A stretch of DNA of 64,000 nucleotides from Erpobdella octoculata (lineage: Eukaryota > Annelida > Clitellata > Hirudinida > Erpobdellidae), in the NCBI GenBank assembly GCA_963978895.1, contig OZ022242.1:24531663-24595662 (forward strand), given 5' to 3'. Below, in pieces: positions 45,201 through 57,435 of this stretch (its first letter is position 1; each line of letters begins with the position of its first letter). A program made the translations under genes and the position numbers. The notes under the pieces were generated by a model. That model worked only from the letters and a program-made list of their open reading frames with translations. It searched no databases and had not been told where the DNA came from.

Positions 45201-48200
45201 CTCTCTCGCTGTCACATTTTAGTTTTAGGTAAATGATGATGCATTTTTATGTGCATTTCCTTAGTTTAATTTATTTGCAGTTTAACTGGTAAATTCCAGC
45301 CAATGCGAAGTATAACGGATAATATTTATTGACAGTGCTACACATATTAATAAATAAACACGTTTTAAAAGTCAATAATCGTCAATCGGCCGCTATTTTG
45401 AGGCCGATAATCGGTGCACCTCTATTATACGCCAATATTGTATTGGTAAAGTCTCTACTTCATTAAATAGAATTTGACAAGGAAATTAGAGCTCTTCAGA
45501 GTTCTGTGGTGTGTATTAAATGGAAGAATAATTAATGTTGATGGTTATAATGTTAGAAAAATTTCAATTAAGATTTGTTTCATTGCATTCAGAACCTGAC
45601 ATAGGAATGGAAATGGTTGATGCCCAACGATATTTTAGGGAACTTATCAGTGGAGTTGTAGGTTTTATTTTCTAAACTGTTTTCATATACCATTTTAATA
45701 TGTGGTACCAATGTTGCTTTGAAATTTTTAAAAATGTTTTGATTTGTAAATATTTGTAAGTTAATTTTTTTAATTAATAAATTAATATAATATTTGATTA
45801 TGTCCTAATTGATATTTATAACTAATTGTTGTCCAGGAATACATGCACTCAGAAGGAGTTGTGCATCGTGATATAAAACCTGAAAATCTACTGCTGAGTT
45901 CAACAAGTAGATTGTTGCTGCTATTTATTGCATTACATTCATGAGATTCAATTAAGCTGATTTTATGTAAAAACTTAAAAAAGACCACCTTTCACTCTTT
46001 CTGTATTCAATTATACAATCAGTACCATGACAGTCCTTCTTGCTTGCCCTTTCCTCATCTAAGTATGAGGCTTGATGAAACACTGCAAGATTCAAGCTGC
46101 CTGTCATCTACAGCCAGCAGTTTTGAGATATTTCAAAATTTTGATAACTCCTTGTTTATGACAATGAAGTAATATGTATTTTAAAATATTATTTCTTCTT
46201 TTGAACCCCCACAGACACCCTTAAAATAACAGACTTTGGATTTGCCACGAAATACCGACATAATGGAGTTGAGAGAGTACTTGCTACAGTTTGTGGTACA
46301 CGACCATACGTGGCTCCTGAAGTTTTTGCAAATAAGCCTTACAGGGGTCCTTCTATTGATGTTTGGTCTTGTGGCATCGTCCTCACAACGCTGGTGGCTG
46401 GAGGTGTGTTGATTATACTGTTATGGTTTGCTTGTAAATTTCTTTGACTGGCACATGTTTGTTTTTGTTTAGCTTTTTTTCATAAAAAACATTCTCAAAA
46501 GATTTTGCAAGTGACTAAAATATGTATTTTGGAGTTTAAAAAATTTGTTTTTGTTGCTTTGAAAATTGTATTCTCAAGTAATTCAGATATTTATTCGAGG
46601 GATCTTAAATTTTATTGCTATATGTAAGCTGTTCATGCTAGGTTACATTACATCGCTAATCAAATGGTTGTGTTAGAAATGCAAAAAATTTATATTTTTA
46701 TTTGTTTTCACTAAATGATAGAACTACCATGGGATGAGCCTTCTTGGGAATGCAAGGAGTATGGGAATTGGAGGAAAGGGGGCATTTTTCTCAGTCCGTG
46801 GTATAAAGTAGACAACATGGCTCTTTGTATGTTTTATATTCTGTTCTTGCATTTTATCGGTTTATTCATTTCTGCTTTTTATAGATATTTAGGCTAGTTA
46901 ATTTAATCTTAGTAGACCAGTAGATTATTTATTTAAGTAAATTGTTTCTTAGGATGCCTTGCTGTGAGATTTAAAAAAATTCAAATTTATTATGACTCAT
47001 TAATCCTCTTTTGATGGTCAAATATTTTAACCATGTATATTTCTTAGTCTGCCTCAGTAGTATGTTGTCTTTATTACCTAATTTATAGCTTGGATACCTT
47101 GTTGTATACATTTATTTAATAACATACCATATTTTCTCAGATATAGCATGCATCTATGAAGGCATGGAAAGGGGTTAAAAAAAGATGTGGCTTAATAAAT
47201 AAACACACTTTGATTGATAAAATGTATTGTAAATATTATTGAGAATAAATTTAACGTATTTACATTTTCTGATTAATAGAGCAACATCCTTTTTTATTAC
47301 CTTTCCAGGCATGTCAGAATGCCCGTTATATGCGTAAAAATACATTACCGTGTTATATATGTTATGTTATAACATACTTTGTTTTATATTTATATTGTGC
47401 TAAGCCAGTTGTTAGGTGATGTAAGAGGATTTACTTATGTTATGTCATTTCAATTGAAAGCTTTGATCAAGAAGATTTTAACACACGATGTAGAACAGCG
47501 ATTCACTATTGAAGATATAAAAAAGCATCCGTGGTTCACTAAAGTTTTTGGAAATGGTTTGTTTATTTGCCATTTTTAAATAAATTATTTCTCATCTAAG
47601 GATTCAGTAAAACTGATTATGTTTAAGTGTATGTTCTACATTATTTGTGAAACATCTGTAATTTTATTTTAATAAAATTAAATAATTGTTTTCTAGAACA
47701 GCTGAAACGGATAGCAAGTCCAGGGGCCTCATCGGCTGCCGCCAAGAAGCTTCGAACAGAACGGTTAGCTGGTAGTTTTTGTGTTTCTCTAATTAGTTTA
47801 CAGATTCATAAAATTTTATTGTTATCACGTTGTTAATATAAGTTATTTATTCATTTCTCTGGAGTATGTACTATTTATTTCTTTTAGTGGATCTGAAATA
47901 GCCTTGTCACAACCAGTCCCAGGAAACAGTTACCCACATTTGCCAGATCCAGAGCATGGAGTCAGCTTCTCTCAGCCGAACAATTTGGAAAACCTCATTG
48001 TTGGCAGTCAGCTTACACCTGGGGTATTTAAAACAGCTTTTGTTTTTTGTTGGCTGCTTATATGGCAGGAAATTATTTTAAGCATGTCCTCTAAAAATAT
48101 TTGATTACATGTCGACTTTTATTATGTCCTGTTGGTAGAAAGTTTCAAAAGATAAATTGTTAAGACATTACATTCCAGTTGGTAAATAGGTTCATTAATA

Positions 48201-51200
48201 TATGTAATCTTTTGACTAAAAAATATTGAGTTTAGCTGTAGTTTTCATTGTTGATTGTTTTCATTTTATGTGAACTTTGACTTTCTCTAAATTTTCTATC
48301 TTGAATTGCACAGAACATAAGTTTGAAAGTGAAAAAGGTGCCTCGGGTTATAAACTAAATTCGTTTCAGAACTCATTTTGTAAACAGAAACATTTAAATC
48401 AGTGTAATAGAGGCGATCCATTTCAAGATGAAAGCATCTTTCCTTTTTATTAACGTCTGCACATTTACTTGAAAAAATGCAAAAGCACAATTAGTTCGTG
48501 TCAGTCTCAGCACTTGCTCCAAGCAATTTAAAATATCAATCATTGTGCAACAGCTTCGTCTCACCAACATCATCTTCTGCAAGTTGTTTATTAAGCTTCT
48601 GCGTCCCGTTATTTTTTTGGAACGATACGATACGATACGATTTCTGAAATTTGCCCCGAATTAAACGATACGATACGAGACGCTTCGACCAATAACGATA
48701 CGATATCGATACGATACGATACGATTTCGGGATCTCGACTGAAGCGGAAATTTTGCCTAGAGATAACATAGAATGATGAACCTTATACGCGACAGAAAAT
48801 ATTAATAACTACATTAAAGAAATTCATTGAAAAAAAATATATAAATATTAAAAAATTTCAAAATTTATAAAAATTTACCAAATTTAATTTTTTTTTACAA
48901 CTTGAAATAAGTTTCATTTGTTTAGTTTCGGTACATCTATTTGTCTAAATTTAGACTCTAAATAAAATGCTACCGCCGATAGAAAGTATTTATTTACTTT
49001 ATTTAGTGACGCGGCATGATAATGATGACAAACACAAGAAAGTGCCTCTATGCAAGAATTAAAAAAGTGAAAAAACCCAGCGTGTTTATTTATAGGCGAT
49101 GGCGAATGCGGTTAGCAATAGCAAGAAAGAAGCTGAGAAAGTTTCGAATTCCCGCTGCAGACGATACGGGCTACGGCACTGTCGTGCACACTACAGGTGG
49201 CACACACATACTCACACACAACCAAGAATATCATCGAGATTATAAAGATATATCTTAGATGAGCTACTATTACGGTCAATTACGGATATCGAAACACTAA
49301 AATAATCATTCCAATTCTATGTAACAAATTTGAAAAAAGAAGTTTATCAAACAGACTAAACCAAAACATAAACATAGAATGATCATTACTATTACATTAC
49401 TCATTATTCTCATTAATAATAATAGTCATCGATGTCAGCGAGTACGATTGCCTTGTAGGGCTTGTAATATCAGTAGTATGCAGAGCTCGACTAGCAGCCT
49501 AAGAGGAGCGTGGCTTTTTTGCTGCCGGTTCCCAGACTAAAAATAGTAAATAATGGGGTGTCTGGAAAACCGAATTTAAAGTGGGGATGATAATAGTTGT
49601 TGAATCAATTGCAAATATTCACAGTTGTGACAATCGTTAATTAAATATGTATGACTTTCGTTATTTATTGGAAAATATTTGTTAAAAATCTCGATATTTT
49701 CGAGATTTTAATCGAGAATGAAATTTTAAGTATCGCTAATTATATAGATACGGGATTTCTTCCGCAGGCTGTATCGGTTCAATGGCGATACGGGATCTCC
49801 CGTATCGTTTTGAAATCTCGATTGAATTCGAGATAACGATATCGGGACGCAGATGCTTATTGTTTATTGATCCACATCTCAAGAAAATTTTCAACTTTCT
49901 CTCAAATTTATTTATCTGCATTTGCAGATTAGTTAAGCCACATTGGGTAACTCGTTGTTTTCGGGATGGGGGAGATAAATGATTTTTCCGTGTTGCATTC
50001 ATTAGCAATGCCACACGTGTGAGGGATATTATTATGTTTCATAAGTATTTCTTTAACTCAACTTTAAAATGTTTTTGCTTCCTAGCAGCACCACTACCAT
50101 TATGTGAACAAATAATTAACCCTATGTTCTGTTCGTTACCTGAGACAGATGTTTTTGTAAGTTGTTGCACATAACACGTATCTTTGTGACTAGTCATTTA
50201 TAACCCAAGGTAGCACTGTATAAATCAAAAAACAAAATTTATATTGGCTGTCAGCTTCACTCTGTGACACTACCAAAATAAAATGTAGTTTCAAATGACT
50301 CAGTAGAGGATGTATTAGTTGAAGTTTTTGTTTGGAAAGTAAGTGTTGTTTGTTAAATTTGTATTCAGCTTTCATGTTCTTAAAACTTATTAGCTACAGA
50401 ATCCTTGAGTTTAGTAATATTGCCCGACAATAAAATGCTGTCATGTCTTTGGCGGCAAAGTAAAGCTGCAACTGGCAATTTTGAAACTTTTATCTATTGC
50501 ACAAAATGAAATAATATAACATTTAATTGTTTGACAGTCTTCCTCAGTGCCTCGACTGGTCAGGAGAATGACTCGCTTTTTTGTTGTTACTGGATTAGAT
50601 GATACCATAAAGCAACTCGAGCAAGCCATGGAACGTTTCAGTTACAGTGTTAAGAAATCTACATCTGGACAGGTGATAAATGGTTATGTTTTTGGAGATA
50701 TTATAATTTCTATAAATAAATATCTATGAGGAATTTACTATTCTTCTTCCTTAAAGATGACTATTTCCACCATGGACAAACGCAAGTCACAGCTGGTTTT
50801 TAAAGCTTTTGTGATCAGCATGGGAGGCAACTTGCTTGTTGACTTTCGACTATCAAGGGTTTGTAAGATTTTGTTTCATCATTTCTAAGATCATGTGTGT
50901 CTTGCATGTTTTTGTCAAGTTAATGGTAGTTTTCAGTTTGTTATTAAGTAATCAGATTCCAAATTGAATTTTTTTTTATGTTGTGTTGATTTACAGGGTG
51001 ATGGATTGGAGTTCAAGAAGTGTTTTACAAAGATCAAGGATAGTCTTGTCAGCATCATTGATAAGAAAGCACAAGCACAAATGTGGGCACACCTTGGCAT
51101 GGATGCAGTAAATGACGCTAAAACTGCTTCGCCTGATGACAAAAATGAGGATACAGATTTTGAATCTGGGCATGAAGATCGGGTCTCTCGTGCAAATGAA

Positions 51201-51308
51201 ATTTCTCAACACCCCAACGCTTCTAATGAGCCAGCAACAAATAACTATCCACAAGAGAACCATCCGTCTGAAGACGTCATCTTGAAATTAACATCGGCTC
51301 CATTTTAA
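42253..51308 (+). CDS. Chk1: checkpoint kinase 1 (Chk1), 13 exons
   Basis: Exons: 42253-42320, 44241-44340, 44542-44665, 45593-45657, 45837-45906, 46215-46403, 46722-46826, 47461-47556, 47697-47763, 47888-48023, 50538-50672, 50757-50858, 50997-51308; 522 residues. The serine/threonine kinase acts below ATR to halt the cell cycle after DNA damage. Kinase features: glycine loop LGEGAYGEV (16-24), K39, HRDIKPEN (129-136), DFG (149-151), GTRPYVAPE. The regulatory part keeps LSQP (S302) and FSQP (S323), the latter matching human Ser345, and the motif VRRMTRFF starting the KA1-like C-terminal domain, with [15 protein letters not shown]. The last 80 residues are an acidic tail. All splice sites fit GT-AG except the donor after exon 2, which is GC (44341). 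Frame and residue spacing agree with family members across every junction. Human Chk1 is 476 residues. Confidence 0.95.
42975..43540 (+). mobile_element. CR1/L2-like LINE fragment in Chk1 intron 1
   Basis: Frames 42983-43255 and 43213-43503 read [34 protein letters not shown], then [19 protein letters not shown], the thumb region of CR1/L2-type reverse transcriptases. The fragment has a frameshift near 43230 and lacks RT core and endonuclease. Confidence 0.75.
43757..44090 (+). mobile_element. tRNA-derived SINE in Chk1 intron 1
   Basis: GGGGCCGTAGCACAGTGGTG (A box) and GTTGGTTCAAATCTTAG (B box) form a tRNA-like head. Next is TTGAGCAAGGAATTCACTCA, a conserved central domain seen in several animal SINEs. 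The copy ends near AATGGTACAACCTTTACC. It is a different family from the SINE at 36262. Confidence 0.75.
48592..49859. mobile_element. hAT-like non-autonomous element in Chk1 intron 10
   Basis: Terminal inverted repeats TAAGC(T/A)TCTGCGTCCCG at 48592-48608 and 49843-49859, flanked by the 8-bp duplication TTGTTTAT (48584-48591 and 49860-49867), the length made by hAT transposases. Inside both ends are GATAC/CGATA repeats (48620-48725 and 49780-49845), giving a larger hairpin potential. No transposase is encoded. Confidence 0.7.
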
Positions 51309-51700
51309 AACTTGTTTTAAATTGTAGCTGTTTGTGTTAATTTAATTTATGCTAGTCACAGATTGTAGTTTTGGAAGTATGTTCACTTAACTGTTTATAT
51401 TCTTCATTGGAAATTGTGCCTCACTGATTTTATGTTTCTAGAGCATATATTTAGTTAAAAAGACTATCATGGATTGTGTTTATTCACAAGTTAATGATTT
51501 TTTATAATCCTTAAAGCACTAGAGTTGCATATTAATTGTCCAACATTCTTATTTATTTTTTTCTGACACATGGTTCTCAGTGAATAAATTGCAGGTAGTG
51601 TTCATTTAATATTGGATTTCATTTAGAGACATTATTTTGCTATGATATGCTAAATCATAATTGAACACAGGGTTGAGTTGAACCAATTAAGACAAAGTTA
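51309..51700 (+). terminator. Chk1 3' UTR and polyadenylation region
   Basis: AATAAA at 51583-51588 lies 275 bases after the stop, the best candidate for the polyadenylation signal. The first repeat follows at about 51706. Confidence 0.5.
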
Positions 51701-51705
51701 ATACA

Positions 51706-52130
51706 TGCGGCGGCGCAGCCAGAAATTTTTTTGGGGGGTTGGGGAGAACGACTGATTATTAAGGAGTTTTACTGAGAGATTTACGACCAGCCAAAGTCAA
51801 GGCTTAACGACAGTTTCAGCAATAATTAGTAATAACAAACTGTAAGACATTTAATTTAGAACAGCAAATTACAATATGAAATTAAGCCGACGTTTTTTCT
51901 GCGAAAAAATGTCAATGATGGTTTCTGCATTAATGTTAAGGTTGCGATTGATAGTCATCTGGGCGAACCCATTCAGCCTTGTCTGGCCCATTGTGGTGCG
52001 TAGATAAGATTTGAGTCTGCGTTTAGTTGAGAAGGGTCTCTCGGCTGTCGCGGAACAAAGGGTCAAGTTGTGAAGAGTTTCAGCAGCGTATTTATCTGTG
52101 GGTAGATGGAATATTAACAATGTTGCAGAA
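51706..52130 (-). pseudogene. hAT transposase C-terminus (fragment)
   Basis: Minus strand 52120-51869 reads LCSATAERPFSTKRRLKSYL, RTTMGQTRLNGFAQMTIN and IIDIFSQKKRRLNF, the dimerisation region of hAT transposases. It is followed by the 3' region with GGCGCAGCCAGAAATTTTTT (51711-51730 on the + strand) near the end of the element. The remaining nine tenths of the protein are missing. Confidence 0.8.
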
Positions 52131-52159
52131 AATCGACTGCGGTGTGAGGCCGCTCTGCC

Positions 52160-52320
52160 AATTGGGTCCTAGCCGATGTGGGTCGGGTCGAAAACAAGTG
52201 GATTGGGTCACAAACGAAAAAACAAAAATAGATTGGGTCGGGTCGGGTCACAAAAGAAAAAACAAAATTAGGTTAGGTCGGGTCAGATTTTCTGGCGGGT
52301 CGGGTTTTCAAAAATAGACG
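52160..52320. repeat. GGGTCGGGTCACAAA-type minisatellite
   Basis: Irregular units around GATTGGGTCGGGTCGGGTCA and CACAAACGAAAAAACAAAAA, about 30-40 bp each, decayed. Confidence 0.6.
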
Positions 52321-52659
52321 CATGGACAACTTTCACCCTAACAATTTTTGATAACTCATTAAATATTTTATTTGCAAAATAATTGTTAACTCAAACATGT
52401 CTCGAAAACACGGACACGCGTGTCACTTCAACATCAACATTGGCAAGCTTTCGGGGGGCCGTGCCTCCCTGGGTGCACCTGCAATGATAGGTACCAAAGA
52501 AGGATTGGTTGGGTTACTCAGGAAAAATAATGTAGGGGAGATGGAGACTATTGGATCTCTTTTGAGGTTTTTTGGCGATAACAGTCAAGACGTTGAAAAA
52601 ATCTACTTCTTTTTTTAATTACATAGAGCAGGGGTCTCGAAACTTTTTGGCCGGAGGTA
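52321..52659. other. no gene recognised; hAT-like end wording at 52626
   Basis: CAGGGGTCTCGAAACTTTTT at about 52628 resembles the terminal sequence of some hAT elements. No partner end was found. Confidence 0.3.
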
Positions 52660-55285
52660 TAACATTACATTTGATCGGACTATTAGCGCGAGAAAGGCGC
52701 CGCGTTAGTATGGCCCGGCTTCGTGCTTCTCGAAGACAAGAGCAAAGAGATTTACTCCCCGAAACTGCTTATGTCAGTGATCAACAAACAGTTAATTTTT
52801 GACACACAATTGCAAATTTGAATCGAGCAGCATTTCTCTACGATTGCACAATTGATTACAGCCCTCATCCTTTCGTGTGCATTGGTCCAATGGACATTGT
52901 TTGCGAACATTGTGCCGCATTGAAGTTTTCTGGAGAAACGCCTGGATTGTGCTGCCTTAATGGTAAAATGAAATTGCCATTATTGACACCACCGCCACAG
53001 CCACTGCATTCATTGCTTCGTGGCGATACACCAGTCACCAGAATCACGTCATTTTCTAGCAAACACTCAAAAATACAATAAGTGTTTTCAAATGACTTCA
53101 TTCGGAGCAGACATTGTTGAAGAATAAGGATTTAATCCCACTTTCAAGGTTATTTATGTTGAACAAAGTAAACGTTCATTTTCTTTAAAAAATTTAATTA
53201 AATTTGGCTTCAATAATACTTCGGAAAAGTTTTGTTATATTTTTGTAAATCATTTAATGAAATTTCTAATCAATTACGAACCAGTAATACTTACTTTGTT
53301 TTCAAATTTACAGATTCAAGGCCAGATTCACCATCGAATTGGATCATTGTTACCTCTTGAAGATGCACGTCATAAATTTTTACAAATTACTTCATGGGCA
53401 ATATGGAGGAACAACTTGATCGGCGTCAAGATATCAACACAGCAGTGAAAAGAGCAACTCTTGATGATCTTCAGCATCTACTTCATGAACATCATGCATT
53501 GGTCAGGCTGTTCATGACTGCGTTAGAGCGCATGCCAAATGATGACTACAAAGTCGTGATCAGAGCAGATAAACGACCAACTGGAACACACGAACGCACA
53601 TTTAACGCTCCAACAATAGATGAAGTAGCGATACTGATCGTTGGTGAAAATTTGGAAAGACGTGATATTGCGCTTGCACGTCGTGATACTGGGCAAATAC
53701 AACAAATATGTGAAACGCACCGTTCTTATGACACTTTGCAATATCCACTGATGTTTTGGCAAGAAGATGATAAATCCATTGAATAGTGAGTATCAATATC
53801 AATTTATATTTCAACATGATATAATTTTTACACTGTTTGTTTTTTTTACTTTTCAATCGCTCAGTTGATTATAAATGGACTCAAACTTCGGAATACTAAT
53901 TTTAATATTTTTATTTCAGGTGACGAAACTAGCAAGAAAGTTAGCTCGATGAATTTTTATGCATATCGTTTGATGATTCGTCAAAACGCTGACAACCATT
54001 TGCTTTGATTTTGTCAGTTGTTTAAGCAATATTGCGTCGACATGTATGTCAAAATTGAAACGGAACGCCTAACTTTCATTTGACTGAATCAAGCCAAACT
54101 GCGTTCAGAGGAGTATATCCATTTACGCGATGCAATCAGCACCGAAGAAGATGCAGCTAACATTGGTCGATTAACTATTCTACTGGCTACTTACATAGGT
54201 AGTCCACGTCATATGCATGAATATGCACAGGATGCAATGACATATGTTCGTCATTACGGTCGGCCAGATCTATTCATTACCTTCACCTGTAATCCAAAGT
54301 GGATTGAAATTGTTCAAATGCTGCTTCACGGACAAACATCAAGTGATCGGCACGACATCACCGCACGTGTCTTCAAACAAAAAATTCGGTCGCTGATGAA
54401 CTACATTGTAAAGCAACACGTTTTTGGTGATACTCGATGCTGGATGTAATCAATCCAATGGCAAAAATGAGGCTTGCCTCATGCACACATTCTCATTTGG
54501 TTAGTTGAAAAAATTAGACCTGACCAAATAGATGATATCATAAATGCCAAGATTGCTGATGCCGAAATCGATCCAGACCTACATGATGTTGTAGTTATGA
54601 ATATGATTCATGGACCGTGTGGCACCATCAACCCCCAATCACCGTGCATGGTCGACGGCAAGTGTTCCAAACGTTATCCGCAAACATTTACGACAGAGAC
54701 CATCACTGGCACTGATGGCTATCCATTATATCGACGTCGATCACCCGATGATAACGGTCGAACTGTCACAAACAAAGTGAAAGGAAACGATTTCGTGGTT
54801 GACAACAGTTGGATTGTTCCATATTCGCCACTTCTTTCCAAAACATTCAAGACACATTGCAATGTTGAGTATTGCAATTCTGTAAAGTCAATTAAGTACA
54901 TCTGCAAATATGTAGCGAAAGGCAGCGATATGGCAGTTTTTGGCATTCAAAGCTCAGATAACGACGAGATTAGACGCTATCAAATTGGTAGATATGTGAA
55001 CTGCCATGAAGCAATTTGGCGTATATTCCCATTCTCTATTCACGAACGTCATCCCACTGTTGTCCATTTGGCTGTGCATCTGGAAAATGGTCAACGAGTT
55101 TATTTCAACGCGTCGAATATTATTCAACGTGCTGAAACACCTCCTGCAATAAACTATTAAAGTGAACTTTTTTTTTATTTTTGTTTTCTTTTAAACTTAT
55201 ATATATAGGATATTTGTTATTATTGTTCTTTATTGTTTAAAAAATACACTCTTAAGGTGAAACGAAGTTTGCCGGGTCCGCTAGT
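52660..55285 (+). pseudogene. Helitron Rep protein (N-terminal half), decayed, with 3' end
   Basis: Pieces in order: SMARLRASRRQEQRD (about 52710), CIGPMDIVCEHCAALKFSGE (52818-53081), IQGQIHHRIGSLLPLEDARH (53310-), LIVGENLERRDIALARR (53394-53786), then the Rep core, YVRHYGRPDLFITFTCNPKW (54213-54449), and LPHAHILIWLVEK (54474-) with the HUH-type HAH, then MNMIHGPCG, CSKRYPQTF and YICKYVAKGSD to a stop at 55160. The N-terminal part is split by a GT-AG intron (53149-53312). The helicase half is missing. The copy ends GGTGAAACGAAGTTTGCC (hairpin), GGGTCCG, CTAG and T at 55285, a Helitron 3' end. Rep would nick and transfer single strands in rolling-circle transposition. Stops and frameshifts make it inactive. 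Confidence 0.82.
53149..53312 (+). other. spliceosomal intron within the Helitron ORF
   Basis: AAG then GTTATT at 53149, and TTTACAG before ATTCAAGG. Joining the two sides restores an unbroken match to the Helitron N-terminal region, so this AT-rich 164-bp piece is an intron. Confidence 0.65.
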
Positions 55286-55562
55286 GTGTAATAAAAATTG
55301 ACACTAAAGCAATAAAAATGTCAAGTATATTAATAATCAGTTCTAGCAGATACTTTGGCTATTTTTCGTTTCTTAGATTGTCTAGACTGTAAATTGGTGT
55401 TTAAATCTTTGAAAAGTTTTTGGCAACACAATTGAAAAATCGATTAGTGATTAGAGAATTGAGTTCATGCCCATTCACGCACACATTCACATCAATAGGC
55501 AGGTGACCAAGTGCTTGAATGCAGCCGACCCTGTCCATAACTTTTCCAAACAACTTTCTCTA

Positions 55563-57034
55563 GCATGTGCTGTTGAGAAGCTGCTCCAATAATGAAGAGG
55601 TTGATTTTATTTCCTCAAACACTCTCCAGCAGTCGATCATCAATCTAAAGGTGAAGTCTGTTGGTCTGGATAAACCGCCACGAATAATAGACTCCATAAA
55701 AGTTGCTGCAGAGTAGTTTAGTATGTTGTCGATACCAATTGGTTCGAGTTTATTTTCTGTCACAAGGGATTCTTTGCAATGATCACATTTTTTGGTTCTT
55801 ATGATGGATCTTGCAACATAACCACTGATATAAAACAAAATATTAGCATCACTCGCTGATGGCAACCGGTTGAACTGCAAAGCCTCAATGATTTCATTAG
55901 CTGTTTTGTCTTCATTGAACTGAGATTGAGAAGAGTTTTCAATCCGTAAAATGTTGTCAATCTCTGCCAACGAAATTCCAGAAAACTTAATAAGAGACAA
56001 AGCTCCAATTTTTCTGTCATTTTCAAAAACTTGCCTAGCTGATATGTAATAGTTCGCACCAGAAAGTTGACGCAACCACTCGAAACGTGACTCTATAGCA
56101 TCAGACTGCAAACTACCTAAAAGAACGAATTTGTAGTCTCTGTGGTCAAGTAAATATGAAGTCTCTTGGGTCAGCCCGGGTGTTTTTGATTCCTCCCAAC
56201 GCTGAAGAAAATCAGCAAACTCTCGGAGAAAACTAAGCTACCAAAGAAGACCGAACTGGATCCATCGTTATGTCAAGCTTGTGTTTTCCTTTACTACTTG
56301 ATGGCTTTTCACTCCATGCCTTAGGTTGTGCCATCAAATTCAACAACTGAGACATGCGCTTCAGTGGCCCTTTTAGTAGGTCCTTGTATTCTGAAGCTGG
56401 AACTTTTTTTCCGTCAACAGTAGACACAACTTTATGATCGTTGTGAACTGCAATAGATGCCTTTACTACCAGCACATCATCAGTAATGCCCAATAAATAT
56501 ATTTGCAGAACTTCATCTATATAAGCCATTGAGAAACCAGACGGTGTTGCTGCTTCAGTCGTGAGACGAGACTGGAGGTCTAAAAGGCTGATATTCGATA
56601 TGTCGTCATTGGCCTTGAATGACTTTTCTTGACAATTTAATTTTGTTATTTCTTGCTCGAAGCGACGACTTGCCGTTGCTTTTGATGTTGATCAAAATTT
56701 TGTTGGCTGTAGTTGACAGGTAGCTTGGAGTATTCGGAAAAATTGAAGGAATGACACCATCCTTCAAGCGTTTCCTCGTCAATTTCTCGCCTAGTGATTT
56801 TCTTCGCCGTTCATTACTATCTTTATGCTCCTCAACATAATCACTTTCCTTAAAGTGCAACTTTGAGTGTTTTGTAGGCATGAAGTCTTTTCTAAGATTG
56901 GCTCGAATCCATTTGTTGCATAGATCTATGTCTTTTAATGGAAAAGCATGAAAGGCTATTTTTATTGTCGACTTCTCAACATCAACCTTTGTCACATAGC
57001 CACTTCTACATCCAAAAGCTGCACACTTAACCAT
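55563..57034 (-). pseudogene. P-element-like transposase with THAP domain, decayed
   Basis: Minus strand from the ATG at 57034: a THAP-type start MVKCAAFGC, a tryptophan CNKWIRAN and the HF position SKLHFKESDY. The C of the expected C-x2-H pair is serine here. A middle part (56529-56233, YIDEVLQIYLLGI) and a C-terminal part (about 56222-55563) follow with DFLQRWEESK, LQSDAIESRFEWLRQLSGAN and SGYVARSI, the end of the P/THAP9-type RNase H-like transposase. Pieces are in different frames and most of the catalytic core is gone. THAP domains bind the element's DNA ends; with one ligand lost, zinc binding here is doubtful. Confidence 0.75.
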
Positions 57035-57070
57035 GATATCCAGTAATATAATCCTGTCCAATGAAAACAC

Positions 57071-57435
57071 AATAATGATTATCAGTTGTTGTTGTTGTAA
57101 TTATTACTTAGTATTACAGTGATTAAGTTTGTTCTAAAAATTATTATATATGATACTGAGATATATCTATTATTTTTAATGAATCTTTAAATAATCATAG
57201 ACAAATCAACTATAAATTGCCGTAGAGAGGCAATATAGCATAATTAACATAAATAATCCGACCGAGTTCGAAAACGACATAACGCAAGAGCACTACATGA
57301 TTTGTTACGCTACTCGTTAATTCCAAATTTGTCCATTTCTATATAAATTACATCAATTGCATTACATTAGTTAGTTTGATTAATTTAGTTAATGGTTAGA
57401 TAAGTAACTTTCATCCGACATAATAACAAAACGCA
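57071..57435. other. non-coding, nothing recognised
   Basis: AT-rich sequence between two transposon-like fragments. Confidence 0.5.
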
